DNA of 64,000 nucleotides from Mycobacteroides chelonae CCUG 47445 (lineage in GTDB: Bacteria > Actinomycetota > Actinomycetes > Mycobacteriales > Mycobacteriaceae): NCBI RefSeq assembly GCF_001632805.1, contig NZ_CP007220.1, positions 248,001 to 312,000 on the forward strand, given 5' to 3'. Made by a program: the position numbers and the translations under genes. The first letter of the stretch is position 1. Each line of letters opens with the position of its first letter. Below, one piece after another: positions 8,696 through 17,813 of the stretch. The notes below the pieces were generated by a model. That model was given only the letters and a program-made list of their open reading frames with translations. It made no database searches and was not told where the DNA came from.

Positions 8696-9289
8696 CGGCC
8701 CGCTGAAGGCCACCTCACCGGAGCGCAACGCATCCGACCACGCGGAGTCTCCGCGCCACACTCGAGTCAGGCTGCGGAGCTGAGCCGTCACGCCGATGTT
8801 CGCGTCGAAGCCCGGGTCGGCATCGCAAAGGTCGGCAGCCTCGGGCGTGATGATGAGCCACCAGTGCCGCTTGTCGGCGGTGACGTCGCCGAAGCGGAAG
8901 TGCAGCACGGTGCGGCCCTCGGGGACCGCGCTGCCGATGACGTGACGGCGCATATCCCAGAGCAGCAGCTTGGGGTCCAGATCCTCGTCCCCGATCTCAC
9001 CGATCCACCGGATCCCCCACTGGCTCAACATCTCGACGATGGGGCGCAGCTCACGGCCAGCGTCCGTGGGTACGTAGCGGTTGTCGTGACGTTCGGCGAT
9101 CCCGGCGCGCACCAGCCGGTCCAGCCTCTTGGACAGCAGGGTCGGGGACATGCGGGGCACTCCGCGCCGAATATCGTTGAAATGCTCACTGCCGAGGAGT
9201 AATTCACGCACGATCAGCAGAGTCCAGCGCTCGTCGAGCAGCTCCATAGCCTTGGCGACGGGGCAGAATTGGTAATACGACGCACCCAT
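8627..9289 (-). CDS. HxlR-family transcriptional regulator
   Basis: A winged-helix regulator of the HxlR family. The diagnostic N-terminal stretch CPVAKAMELLDERWTLLIVREL is followed by the recognition helix region MSPTLLSKRLDRLV. The C-terminal half (about 110 residues) is longer than in minimal HxlR proteins and may hold a ligand or SCP2-like fold. The ATG at 9289 gives 220 residues; an in-frame GTG at 9316 is an alternative. It is divergent from a methyltransferase gene, and a perfect palindrome lies between them. The family often senses reactive electrophiles; a Cys is present at the start of the motif. Confidence 0.85.
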   Translation of the reverse strand: MGASYYQFCPVAKAMELLDERWTLLIVRELLLGSEHFNDIRRGVPRMSPTLLSKRLDRLVRAGIAERHDNRYVPTDAGRELRPIVEMLSQWGIRWIGEIGDEDLDPKLLLWDMRRHVIGSAVPEGRTVLHFRFGDVTADKRHWWLIITPEAADLCDADPGFDANIGVTAQLRSLTRVWRGDSAWSDALRSGEVAFSGPSRLCRGLPTWFDPPLYAAVPRP

Positions 9290-9329
9290 GGATGAACGGT
9301 AGGCCGCCGACGTCACGGTGAACAGCCCC

Positions 9330-9346
9330 AGTACAGATCTTGTACT
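9330..9346. promoter_or_regulatory. Palindromic operator candidate (HxlR/methyltransferase)
   Basis: AGTACA and TGTACT flank a 5-base spacer, a perfect 6-bp inverted repeat in the gap between the divergent HxlR and methyltransferase genes. AGTA/TACT half-sites resemble those bound by several HxlR/YodB-type regulators. The position suits control of both genes. Binding is inferred. Confidence 0.5.
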
Positions 9347-9382
9347 AGCCCAGGTGCGGCGATCTGCCTAGCGTCTATATGT

Positions 9383-10192
9383 ATGAACACAGAAACAGCC
9401 CAAAGAGTTTCGCTGTGGGCCTTGGGTAACTACGCGGCGGTGGCCTCTGAGGTGATCGCACCGCTGGGCCCGGTCCTCGTCGAGGAGTCCGGCGTCGTCC
9501 CCGGCGTTCGGGTGTTGGATGTCGCGGCCGGATCCGGGAATGCGGCAGTTCCCGCCGCTGGTGCGGGTGCGAAGGTGGTGGCCTCCGACCTGACGCCCGA
9601 GCTGCTGGAGGTGGGGCGGGCCGTGGCGGCCAGCGCGGGTGCCGAAATCGATTGGCAGGTCGCGGACGCGCAGGCGCTCCCGTTTGGCGACGATGAGTTC
9701 GACGTCGTGATGTCCTGCGTCGGGGTGATGTTCGCTCCGCGGCATCAGGACAGCGCCGATGAACTGATCCGCGTCTGCCGGCCGGGCGGAACCATCGGTC
9801 TGATCAACTGGACACCGCAGGGGTTCGTCGGCCAGATGTTCGCGACCATGAAACCGTTCGCCGCTCCTGCGGCGCCCGGTGCGCAACCGCCGCCCTTGTG
9901 GGGAGACCCGGCTCATGTGCGCGCACTGCTGGCGGACAGAGTCACCGAGGTCACCGTGGAGCCACGGACGTTGGTGGTGGACCGATTCGCCACCGCCGAG
10001 GAGTTCCGCGACTTCTTCAAGGCCTGTTACGGGCCGACGATCACCGTCTACGCCGGTATCGCCGGTGACGCGGATAAGACCGCCGAGCTTGACGATGCGC
10101 TTGTCGAACTGGCGCGACGGCACGATCGTGGCGACGGTCGACTGTCGATGGACTGGGAGTACCTGCTGTACGTCGCGCACACGAGGAAGTGA
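9383..10192 (+). CDS. Class I SAM-dependent methyltransferase
   Basis: A 269-residue UbiE/COQ5-like methyltransferase. Motif I is VLDVAAGSGNAA (residues about 40-52), followed by an acidic ASDLTPELLEVG loop, then DAQALPFGDDEFDVV, the typical motif II region. It transfers methyl from S-adenosylmethionine; the acceptor is unknown. The divergent HxlR gene and shared palindrome suggest it is the regulator's target, a common pairing in actinobacteria. Confidence 0.85.
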   Translation: MNTETAQRVSLWALGNYAAVASEVIAPLGPVLVEESGVVPGVRVLDVAAGSGNAAVPAAGAGAKVVASDLTPELLEVGRAVAASAGAEIDWQVADAQALPFGDDEFDVVMSCVGVMFAPRHQDSADELIRVCRPGGTIGLINWTPQGFVGQMFATMKPFAAPAAPGAQPPPLWGDPAHVRALLADRVTEVTVEPRTLVVDRFATAEEFRDFFKACYGPTITVYAGIAGDADKTAELDDALVELARRHDRGDGRLSMDWEYLLYVAHTRK

Positions 10193-10250
10193 TTCGGAGG
10201 CGCCAAGGGCTCACGAGGGATCAATTTGCGCGGTCGCCTACGGTAGACGG

Positions 10251-10841
10251 GTGAGTAACCCCAGCCCGATGGACCCGGCGACTGGGCCCGCCGTGCTGAC
10301 CTGGCGTGCCCACGACGCGTCGCGCATGGAATCCACCCGGGTTCAACTATCGGGTCGGCGCATCCGCGCACACGGTCGTTTTGTGGCCGGTGCATCCGAG
10401 GCGCACCCCGCGTTCAGTGCCTCGTACGACCTGGTGACCGACGAGACGGGATCCACCAATCGGTTGTCCCTGTCGACCACCGTGGCCGAGCGGGAGCGGC
10501 AGCTGTCGATCGCCCGGGACGAAGAGGGCATGTGGACCGTGCAGAACCACGAGGGCGCGACACGCTCGGCCTTTGACGGCGCATTGGACGTCGACGTGGT
10601 GTTCAGCCCCTTCTTCAACGCGCTTCCGATCCGTCGCACGGGCCTTTACCAGCAAGAAGGCAGCACTGTGCTGCCGGTTGTCTACGTGACCCTGCCGGAT
10701 TTGGTCGTCAGCCCCGCCACCATCAGCTACCGCAACGACGGTAAGGGCATCAAGGTGGTCTCGCCGGTCGCAGACACCACTGTCACCGTCGATGACGAGG
10801 GATTCCTGCTGGAGTACCCGGGGCTTGCTGTCCGGATTTAA
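10251..10841 (+). CDS. Putative glycolipid-binding protein (DUF1089)
   Basis: A 196-residue protein of the putative glycolipid-binding family. It opens with the characteristic [13 protein letters not shown] and has [16 protein letters not shown] and FFNALPIRR blocks, with a C-terminal [13 protein letters not shown]. No signal peptide is visible. Starts with GTG at 10251, 58 bases after the methyltransferase stop; the longer open frame upstream only shadows that gene. It ends 4 bases inside the convergent tyrA gene. Function in mycobacteria is not established. Confidence 0.7.
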   Translation: MSNPSPMDPATGPAVLTWRAHDASRMESTRVQLSGRRIRAHGRFVAGASEAHPAFSASYDLVTDETGSTNRLSLSTTVAERERQLSIARDEEGMWTVQNHEGATRSAFDGALDVDVVFSPFFNALPIRRTGLYQQEGSTVLPVVYVTLPDLVVSPATISYRNDGKGIKVVSPVADTTVTVDDEGFLLEYPGLAVRI

Positions 10842-11800
10842 GGGACGAGCCGCAGCACTCCACCCTGCCGTCCGGCCTCGGCGAGCCGCTCACGCCAGTC
10901 GGCGTCCGCTCGGCTGACGCCGCTGATGTCGAACCGCGTGTGCGCCTCGTAGCGTTGCCGCGCGGCGTAGCCCGCCTCCACCAGCAGCTCGACCGAATTC
11001 TCCGCGTTTAGGGTGTTCCACGTCGCCGCCAGCAGCGCCATGGCCTCCTCCAGGGCCGGCAGCACGCCGTGCGGATTCGATTCACACATGGCGCGTACCA
11101 GTGACGGGTCGGTGGCGGCGACCCGCGTGCCGTCCCGGAAGGATCCGGCGGCCAGTGAGTAGGCCAGCGGCACCCCGTCGGCGGTGACGGCCAGGGCTTC
11201 GGCGAGCAGGTGTGGCAGGTGTGAGATGGCCGCGGCGGCCGCATCGTGCTCATCCGAGCGGGCCGGAACCACCACCGACCCGCAGTCCAGGGCCAGCCGA
11301 GTCACCTGTGCGAACACCTGCGGATCGACGTCGTCGTCAACGCTGACGACCCATGTCGCGTCGCGGAAAAGTTTGGCGTCTCCGGCGCCCCAGCCCGACT
11401 CTGTTGTGCCTGCCATGGGATGGCCACCGACGAATCGCTGTGCCAAACCGTGCTCGGATACCTGTTGCAGTACAGCCGATTTCACGCTGGTGACATCAGT
11501 GAGCGGACATTCCGGGGCCAGCTCTGCGATGCGGCTCAGCAGCGCAGACAGGGCCGGAACCGGCACCGCGAGCACGATGAGTGCCTGGGCGTTGCGCGCG
11601 CGCCGCAGCGCCAGGCCCAGGTCGGTGGTGGCATCGAAACCGGCCGCCCGCGCGGCCTCGGTGCCCTCGGCGGAGCGGTTGTACCCCCATACGTGGCGCC
11701 CCGCGGCGGTGGCCGCGCGGACCAGGGATCCGCCGATGAGCCCGAGGCCAAGTACGCAGATCGGGGGGTGTTGGTGGTCGTGTTCGGCGGCGTTCACCAC
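10838..11800 (-). CDS. tyrA: Prephenate dehydrogenase
   Basis: Converts prephenate to 4-hydroxyphenylpyruvate for tyrosine synthesis. The N-terminal Rossmann fold reads [14 protein letters not shown]. Then come VTSVKSAV, the substrate-domain [15 protein letters not shown] and the [12 protein letters not shown] helix, all typical of monofunctional TyrA. The 320-residue length matches M. tuberculosis Rv3754. It is divergent from the tadA pair, as in M. tuberculosis. An inverted repeat lies 16-38 bases upstream. Confidence 0.93.
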   Translation of the reverse strand: MVNAAEHDHQHPPICVLGLGLIGGSLVRAATAAGRHVWGYNRSAEGTEAARAAGFDATTDLGLALRRARNAQALIVLAVPVPALSALLSRIAELAPECPLTDVTSVKSAVLQQVSEHGLAQRFVGGHPMAGTTESGWGAGDAKLFRDATWVVSVDDDVDPQVFAQVTRLALDCGSVVVPARSDEHDAAAAAISHLPHLLAEALAVTADGVPLAYSLAAGSFRDGTRVAATDPSLVRAMCESNPHGVLPALEEAMALLAATWNTLNAENSVELLVEAGYAARQRYEAHTRFDISGVSRADADWRERLAEAGRQGGVLRLVP

Positions 11801-11815
11801 ACCAGGTTGGCATAC

Positions 11816-11838
11816 GTGACCAAGTTGTTTGTGGTCAC
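11816..11838. promoter_or_regulatory. Inverted repeat upstream of tyrA
   Basis: GTGACCA and TGGTCAC, perfect 7-bp arms around a 9-base spacer, lie in the 68-bp gap between tyrA and the divergent tadA-partner gene. It could be an operator or a hairpin in the tyrA leader. No matching regulator is visible nearby. Confidence 0.4.
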
Positions 11839-11868
11839 AACACAGGTTGGGGCATTACCGTATTGCCC

Positions 11869-12399
11869 ATGGACGCACAACGTGCCAAGGCCGCAGGGCC
11901 CAGCGCCGAAAGCCTGGAGGGCTTCGGCGTGGCCGTCGTTCGTGAAGAGGGCCGCTGGCGGGTGACATCGTTGAAGGCTGGGGCGCTTACCGATTTGGCG
12001 GCGGCGGAAACCGAGTTACGTGAATTGCGCAGCGCTGGTGCAGTGTTCGGCCTGCTGGATGTTGACGAGGAATTCTTCATCATCATCCGCCCGGCGCCTT
12101 CGGGAACGCACCTGCTGATTTCGGACGCCACGGCGGCGGTTGACTATGACATTGCCGTCGAGGTGCTCGACAGGCTGAATATTCCTGTCCCGGAGCTCGA
12201 TTCCGATGAGCTGGACGAAGTCGATCCGTGGGAGGAAGGCGATTTGGGCCTGCTCTCCGATATCGGGCTGCCCGAGCCGGTGCTCAGTGTGATTCTCAGC
12301 GAGACCGATCTTTACCCCGATGAGCAGCTCGGCATGATCGCCGCACGTATGGGCTTTGCCGATGAGTTCGGTGCGGTGCTCGACAAGCTGGATCGGTGA
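11869..12399 (+). CDS. tRNA adenosine deaminase-associated protein
   Basis: A 176-residue acidic protein matching the actinobacterial family found immediately upstream of tadA (M. tuberculosis Rv3753c). It contains GFGVAVVREEGRW near the start and repeated acidic blocks such as DSDELDEVDPWEEGD. Its function is not known; constant linkage suggests a link with TadA. ATG at 11869 preferred over a TTG at 11863. The stop overlaps the GTG of tadA. Confidence 0.8.
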   Translation: MDAQRAKAAGPSAESLEGFGVAVVREEGRWRVTSLKAGALTDLAAAETELRELRSAGAVFGLLDVDEEFFIIIRPAPSGTHLLISDATAAVDYDIAVEVLDRLNIPVPELDSDELDEVDPWEEGDLGLLSDIGLPEPVLSVILSETDLYPDEQLGMIAARMGFADEFGAVLDKLDR

Positions 12400-12854
12400 C
12401 GTTTCCCGATGACGAGGCGCTGATTCGCGCCGCATTGGTGGCCGCCGGACAGGCCGGTGCTGATGATGTGCCGATCGGTGCGGTGATCTACGCCGCGGAC
12501 GGTACCGAATTGGCGCGCGCCGCCAATGCTCGTGAACGCCTGGGTGATCCGACGGCGCATGCGGAGGTTCTCGCCCTGCGTGAGGCCGCCGCGAAACATG
12601 GCGACGGCTGGCGGCTGGAGGGCTCGACGCTGGCGGTGACCGTTGAACCGTGCACCATGTGCGCGGGGGCCTTGGTGCTGGCGCGCGTCGGCCGGGTGGT
12701 GTTCGGGGCGTGGGAGCCCAAAACCGGGGCCGTGGGATCGCTGTGGGATGTGGTGCGTGACCGGCGCCAGGCCCATCGTCCCGAGGTGCGCGGCGGCGTG
12801 CTTGCCGAGGAATGCGCGGCCCTGCTCGAGAACTTCTTCGCGGCTAAAAGGTAA
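12396..12854 (+). CDS. tadA: tRNA(adenine34) deaminase
   Basis: Deaminates adenosine 34 of tRNA-Arg(ACG) to inosine. The zinc/deaminase motifs are complete: HAEV, with His as ligand and Glu as proton shuttle, and PCTMCAGA, with the two Cys ligands. The 152-residue length is normal. GTG start overlaps the previous stop by 4 bp, so the two genes are co-translated. A 3' hairpin at 12857-12903 follows directly. Confidence 0.93.
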   Translation: MTFPDDEALIRAALVAAGQAGADDVPIGAVIYAADGTELARAANARERLGDPTAHAEVLALREAAAKHGDGWRLEGSTLAVTVEPCTMCAGALVLARVGRVVFGAWEPKTGAVGSLWDVVRDRRQAHRPEVRGGVLAEECAALLENFFAAKR

Positions 12855-12856
12855 GT

Positions 12857-12903
12857 GGCCCGCCCGGCGCTGTGAGTGGTCGGGGTCGCGCGCCGGACGG
12901 GCC
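12857..12903. terminator. Bidirectional hairpin terminator
   Basis: Arms 12857-12870 and 12890-12903 form a 14-bp GC-rich stem with one mismatch and a 19-base loop. It begins two bases after the tadA stop and ends 12 bases before the end of the convergent secreted-protein gene, so it can serve both directions. No U-tract is present. Confidence 0.6.
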
Positions 12904-12915
12904 GATTCGGGAGGC

Positions 12916-13248
12916 TTACCGGTGCCAGTCGTTGCCGGGTCCGCGGTCCGGGCCGCGATCGGGTCCACGGTCAGGTCCGCGGTTGTCACCTGGGCCGGGG
13001 CCGTTGTTGCGCCAGCGACCGTCGTCGCCGCGCCAGTCGCCGGGACGGTCGCGGTCCAGGATGCCGTCGGCGTGGCACTCGCCCCAGTTCATGTTGAAGC
13101 CCCAGATCGGGTTCCAGAACTCGCCGGGGCACCAGTGGTAGGTGGGCGCCGGAAGCTCTGGAGCCGGAGCGGCATTGGCGGTGGCGGCGAGGCCGAGCCC
13201 GCCGGCGGCTATGGCAGCGGAAGCGGCAATTCCAACGAGAATTTTCAT
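12916..13248 (-). CDS. Small secreted protein with WCPG core and GPDR repeats
   Basis: A 110-residue exported protein of unknown function. Start is the ATG at 13248, giving MKILVGIAASAAIAAG, a clear Sec signal peptide ending near ANAAPA. A core of about 30 residues (YHWCPGEFWNPIWGFN, then WGECH) has two cysteines and five tryptophans. The tail is low-complexity, with GPDR repeated three times. It is a tandem paralogue of the next gene: signal peptides and cores are nearly identical while the tails differ. Small mycobacterial secreted proteins with this core recur in the genus; no activity is known to me. Confidence 0.75.
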   Translation of the reverse strand: MKILVGIAASAAIAAGGLGLAATANAAPAPELPAPTYHWCPGEFWNPIWGFNMNWGECHADGILDRDRPGDWRGDDGRWRNNGPGPGDNRGPDRGPDRGPDRGPGNDWHR

Positions 13249-13440
13249 AAAGAAAGCAAAGCATGCAAGGCTGGCAATATCTGGCCACACTGCGTACAGT
13301 GCGCTGTAAAACTGCTGTCAATCAATATATTTGGTTGCCAGACAGTCGTGTGCGTTCCTGGCCCAGTCATTTCATGGCAAACAACACCGACCGCCAGAAT
13401 TGATCCGGCGGGCGGGGTTGTTTATCAGCGAAAAGGGGGG

Positions 13441-13737
13441 TTACGGCCTCCAGTCGCGGTCGTGGCCACGTCCCCAGTCGCCGCGGTCGTGGTCATGCCA
13501 ATCGCCACGGTCTCCGTGCCAATCACGGTCGTGCCAGTCGCCGTCGCGGTCGCGGTGCCAGTCGTCGTGGCATTCGCCGAATTCCCAGTTGAATCCCCAG
13601 ATGGGATTCCAGAACTCGCCCGGGCACCAGTGGTAGTTGGGGGCGGGGACTGCCGGTGCTGCATTGGCTGTTGCCGCCAAGCCGAGCGCGCTCGCGGCAA
13701 TGGCGGCGGATGCCGCGATTCCTACAAGAATCTTCAT
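13441..13737 (-). CDS. Small secreted protein with WCPG core and His/Asp/Arg/Trp-rich tail
   Basis: A 98-residue paralogue of the adjacent gene. It shares the MKILVGIAASAAIAA signal peptide and the YHWCPGEFWNPIWGFN core with GECH. The last 45 residues are a biased run of D, H, R, W and G (for example DWHDRDWHGDRGDWHD), unlike the GPDR tail of the neighbour. The tail could bind metal or be a flexible surface-interacting segment; this is a guess. Each gene appears to have its own promoter, as about 190 bases separate them. Confidence 0.75.
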   Translation of the reverse strand: MKILVGIAASAAIAASALGLAATANAAPAVPAPNYHWCPGEFWNPIWGFNWEFGECHDDWHRDRDGDWHDRDWHGDRGDWHDHDRGDWGRGHDRDWRP

Positions 13738-14095
13738 TGGTCAGGGCCTTCCACACTTGATGGTGTTGATCTCAGATGTGCCGATCCCCGATGTGGTGTC
13801 GACCGCCCGACGGCGCCCGCCCGCCCCGACGAGGCGGATGCCGCGAGATGCCAACAAGGAACCTGCACATGCTTGATGGAAAACCACTTTCCTTGGAGCC
13901 GCGCCGCCGAATTCGTACAGCACGCTGGGAGTTTCCTGCCAGCCATGCGACTTCACGCATATGGACAGCACATTGCTAACACTGTCGGGTGATGGCGCGA
14001 TAAAGCACGCTCACCCGTGGCGATGGGCTTTCCATCGTCAGTAGTCGAGTCAACCGATTGGGGGATCGGGCCCGGGGGCCTGTAGTCTCTTCGGC
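13738..14095. other. Intergenic region, no gene seen
   Basis: 358 bases between the second secreted-protein gene and tRNA-Ser. It must hold the minus-strand promoter of the secreted-protein gene and the tRNA promoter. The open frames here are short, overlap each other on both strands and show no family signature, so I do not call them. Confidence 0.6.
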
Positions 14096-14186
14096 GGTGG
14101 CGTGTCCGAGCGGCCTAAGGAGCACGCCTCGAAAGCGTGTGACGGGTAACCCCCGTCCGAGGGTTCAAATCCCTCCGCCACCGCCA
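14096..14186 (+). tRNA. serU: tRNA-Ser(CGA), with encoded CCA
   Basis: The acceptor stem GGTGGCG (14096-14102) pairs with CGCCACC (14176-14182), with discriminator G and CCA encoded to 14186. The anticodon CGA is at 14130-14132 in an ACGC/GCGT stem. A long variable arm marks it as a class II tRNA, and the T-loop reads TTCAAAT. It decodes UCG. The symbol is a guess. Confidence 0.95.
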
Positions 14187-14626
14187 TATTCTTCGCCGGG
14201 TATCCGGTAGCGATCCGCAAGCCACTCTTCGAGCAGGTGCGCGGATCGCGCCGTACTGTCGGCCACGATGCGCATCAGCACCTTCTCGGAGTGATCGTTG
14301 ATATCGACCCCCTTGAGGTATGTCGTGAGGGTGGTCCCGTGCTCGGCGGCGGTGAGACGGTGACTGATGGTCCAGCGGGCCGGATCGCCCTCGCGCACCG
14401 TGCCGACGAAGTCCACCGACAGCAGTTCGCCGGGATCCGCGGCGACGACCGTGCAGTCCCCGGTGCCGAGCAGCCGCGTGCCCAGGATGGCTGGGTGGGT
14501 GATGCGGTACCGGCAACCGACTTCGGGCCGGAACCCGGTGGTCTGAAGGGACCACAGATCGGGATCGACCATCACACGCCACACCTGAAGCGGCACGTAG
14601 GCGAAAGACCGCTCCAACAAGATCAT
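14165..14626 (-). CDS. SRPBCC-family protein
   Basis: A 153-residue protein of the START/polyketide-cyclase-like fold. It begins ILLERSFAYVPLQVWRVMVDPDLW, the usual first strand-helix pair, and ends in a long amphipathic helix (EKVLMRIVADSTARSAHLLEEWL). The ligand is unknown. The stop codon and the last residues (EEYGGGGGI) are read from the antisense strand of the tRNA-Ser 3' half, so the protein's C-terminus is set by the tRNA sequence. The glycine run is therefore unlikely to be functional. Confidence 0.65.
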   Translation of the reverse strand: MILLERSFAYVPLQVWRVMVDPDLWSLQTTGFRPEVGCRYRITHPAILGTRLLGTGDCTVVAADPGELLSVDFVGTVREGDPARWTISHRLTAAEHGTTLTTYLKGVDINDHSEKVLMRIVADSTARSAHLLEEWLADRYRIPGEEYGGGGGI

Positions 14627-14679
14627 TTTGGCGCCCTCACCCGCGCAGCTTAGACGGCGGCGATGGTGGGCAACCGCGT

Positions 14680-15231
14680 TCAGTCTCGGCGCAACGTAAA
14701 GAAGTACGGCTGGTCCATGTCCCGCAGGTCCATGATGCCCAGCAGTGTGTCGTCATCCACCTTGCGGAAATGATCGATGATCGCCTTGTGGTCGTAGACC
14801 ATGGCCGCGCTGACGGCGCCACGGAACTCGATATTGCGCAGCCGGGCGCGGTGCTTGTTGGTCCGGATCAGCGGCTTGAGCGCCGACAACGCGGTCGGCG
14901 ACGTCCGCTTCACCATGGGGGATTCGGTCAGCCCGCTGATCCGGCCCGCGAGCCCCATCGGCGCCAGCATCGGATCGACCGCGAAAATATCGCCGCCACC
15001 ATCGCTGAACAGCAGCGGATGCACGTGATCCACATCGTCGAACTGCTTGCCGTACCAGCCGGACACCGTCAGGATGCCGTCCATCGAATGCCCGGTGGGC
15101 ACCTCACCGCCATGCCATCGCTGACCGACCAGCTCCTCTGCTCGTACCGGCTCCAGATTGTCGAAAAAGGCCAGTGCCTCCGGCGTGGTGGTGCCATGTT
15201 CCAGCGCGAGAAGATCCGACGTCGATGTCAT
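14680..15231 (-). CDS. DUF4334 (GXWXG-domain) protein
   Basis: A 183-residue protein with the N-terminal GXWXG domain (L-VGQRWHGGEVPTGH) and the C-terminal DUF4334 domain (LRNIEFRGAVSAAMVYDHKAIIDHFRK). It ends with DMDQPYFFTLRRD, the usual close. The family is common in mycobacteria and may bind a small lipid or ligand; function is unknown. It is divergent from tgt across 53 bases. Confidence 0.8.
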   Translation of the reverse strand: MTSTSDLLALEHGTTTPEALAFFDNLEPVRAEELVGQRWHGGEVPTGHSMDGILTVSGWYGKQFDDVDHVHPLLFSDGGGDIFAVDPMLAPMGLAGRISGLTESPMVKRTSPTALSALKPLIRTNKHRARLRNIEFRGAVSAAMVYDHKAIIDHFRKVDDDTLLGIMDLRDMDQPYFFTLRRD

Positions 15232-15233
15232 GA

Positions 15234-16520
<1,287 letters not shown>

Positions 16521-16583
16521 ATCCCGACGGCCGGAGCGCCTGCGGTTCGGGCGCATCTCCAGATCCAGGCGCACACTGGACAC

Positions 16584-17813
16584 ATGCCTACTACGACTGA
16601 CCCGGGCACCCTGCTACTTCAGGTGCTCGACCCGGCCAATCGTGCCAATCCATACCCGGTGTACCGCCAGCTGGTCGAGCAGACGCAGGCCGGCCCGGTG
16701 CACCCGCCGGGCATGGACGTGAGCGTGCTGGCGACCTTCGCCGACTGCAACGCCGTGCTGCGCCACCCGCAGGCGTCTTCGGATCGCCGTAAGTCGAAGA
16801 TCGTCCAGCGGCAGCTTGCACAGAATCCCAACCTGATCGCCAGGCCCTCATTCTTGGGGCTGGACGCCCCCGATCACACCCGGCTGCGCAAGCTGGCTGC
16901 GAAAGCGTTCGCACCCAAGGTGATCAACGCGATGGCCGAAGACGTGCAGGGCCTCGTCGATCAGCTTCTGGACGACATCGCGCGGCGCGGCACCGTCAAC
17001 CTCGTCACGGATTTCGCCTATCCGCTGCCTGTCGCGGTGATCTGCCGGATGCTGGGGGTACCGATCGAAGACGAGCCCGAATTCGGCAGGGCCTCAGCGC
17101 TGCTGGGTCAAGGGCTGGATCCGGTTTTCGCATTGACCGGTCAGGCGCCCGCCAACGTGAACGAACGATTCCAGGCGGCCCATTGGATGTGGGATTACTT
17201 CGCCAATCTCATCGCGGCCCGCCGGCGCAACCTCGGCGATGATCTGTTGTCGGCCCTGATCCAGGTCGAGGAGGCCGGTGACCAGCTCACCGAGGAAGAG
17301 ATCATCTCCACCTGCACGCTGCTGCTCATCGCCGGACACGAGACCACCGTCAACCTGATCGCCAACGCGTCGCTCGCTATGCTGCAGACCCCGGAGCAGT
17401 GGAAACTGTTGGGGCAGAACGCTGATCGCGCGGCGGCAGTCATCGAGGAGACGCTGCGCTATGACCCGCCCGTGCATATGGTGGCCCGCGTCGCGGACGG
17501 TGATATGACTGTTGGTGGCTCCACCTTCCCCAGCGGAGAGTGGGTGCTGTTGATGCTTGCTGCCGCGCAACGTGATCCGGAGATCGGCCCGGATTTGGAC
17601 GTCTTCGATCCGGATCGCGCCGAGATCAAACACCTGGCCTTCGGGCACGGCCCGCACTTCTGCCTGGGCGCTCCGCTGGCGCGGTTGGAGGCCAAGCTGG
17701 CGTTGAGCTCGATCACCGCACGGTTCCCTGATGTGCGGTTGACCGGTGAGCCCAGCTACAAGCCGAACGTCACGCTCCGCGGGCTGGCCGACCTTCCGGT
17801 ACGCATCATCTAG
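16584..17813 (+). CDS. Cytochrome P450
   Basis: A soluble bacterial P450 of 409 residues. The I-helix oxygen-binding motif is AGHETT, the ExxR motif is in EETLRYDPP, and the heme-ligand loop is FGHGPHFCLGAPLAR, with Cys as axial ligand. It is closest in style to the CYP107/CYP140-like actinobacterial group. No ferredoxin or reductase is adjacent. It overlaps the convergent transporter gene by 4 bp. The substrate cannot be inferred. Confidence 0.9.
   Translation: MPTTTDPGTLLLQVLDPANRANPYPVYRQLVEQTQAGPVHPPGMDVSVLATFADCNAVLRHPQASSDRRKSKIVQRQLAQNPNLIARPSFLGLDAPDHTRLRKLAAKAFAPKVINAMAEDVQGLVDQLLDDIARRGTVNLVTDFAYPLPVAVICRMLGVPIEDEPEFGRASALLGQGLDPVFALTGQAPANVNERFQAAHWMWDYFANLIAARRRNLGDDLLSALIQVEEAGDQLTEEEIISTCTLLLIAGHETTVNLIANASLAMLQTPEQWKLLGQNADRAAAVIEETLRYDPPVHMVARVADGDMTVGGSTFPSGEWVLLMLAAAQRDPEIGPDLDVFDPDRAEIKHLAFGHGPHFCLGAPLARLEAKLALSSITARFPDVRLTGEPSYKPNVTLRGLADLPVRII

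Noticed and set aside
13738..14095. Small open frames before tRNA-Ser
   Set aside because: Several overlap on both strands with arginine/proline-rich random-like composition and no start signal.
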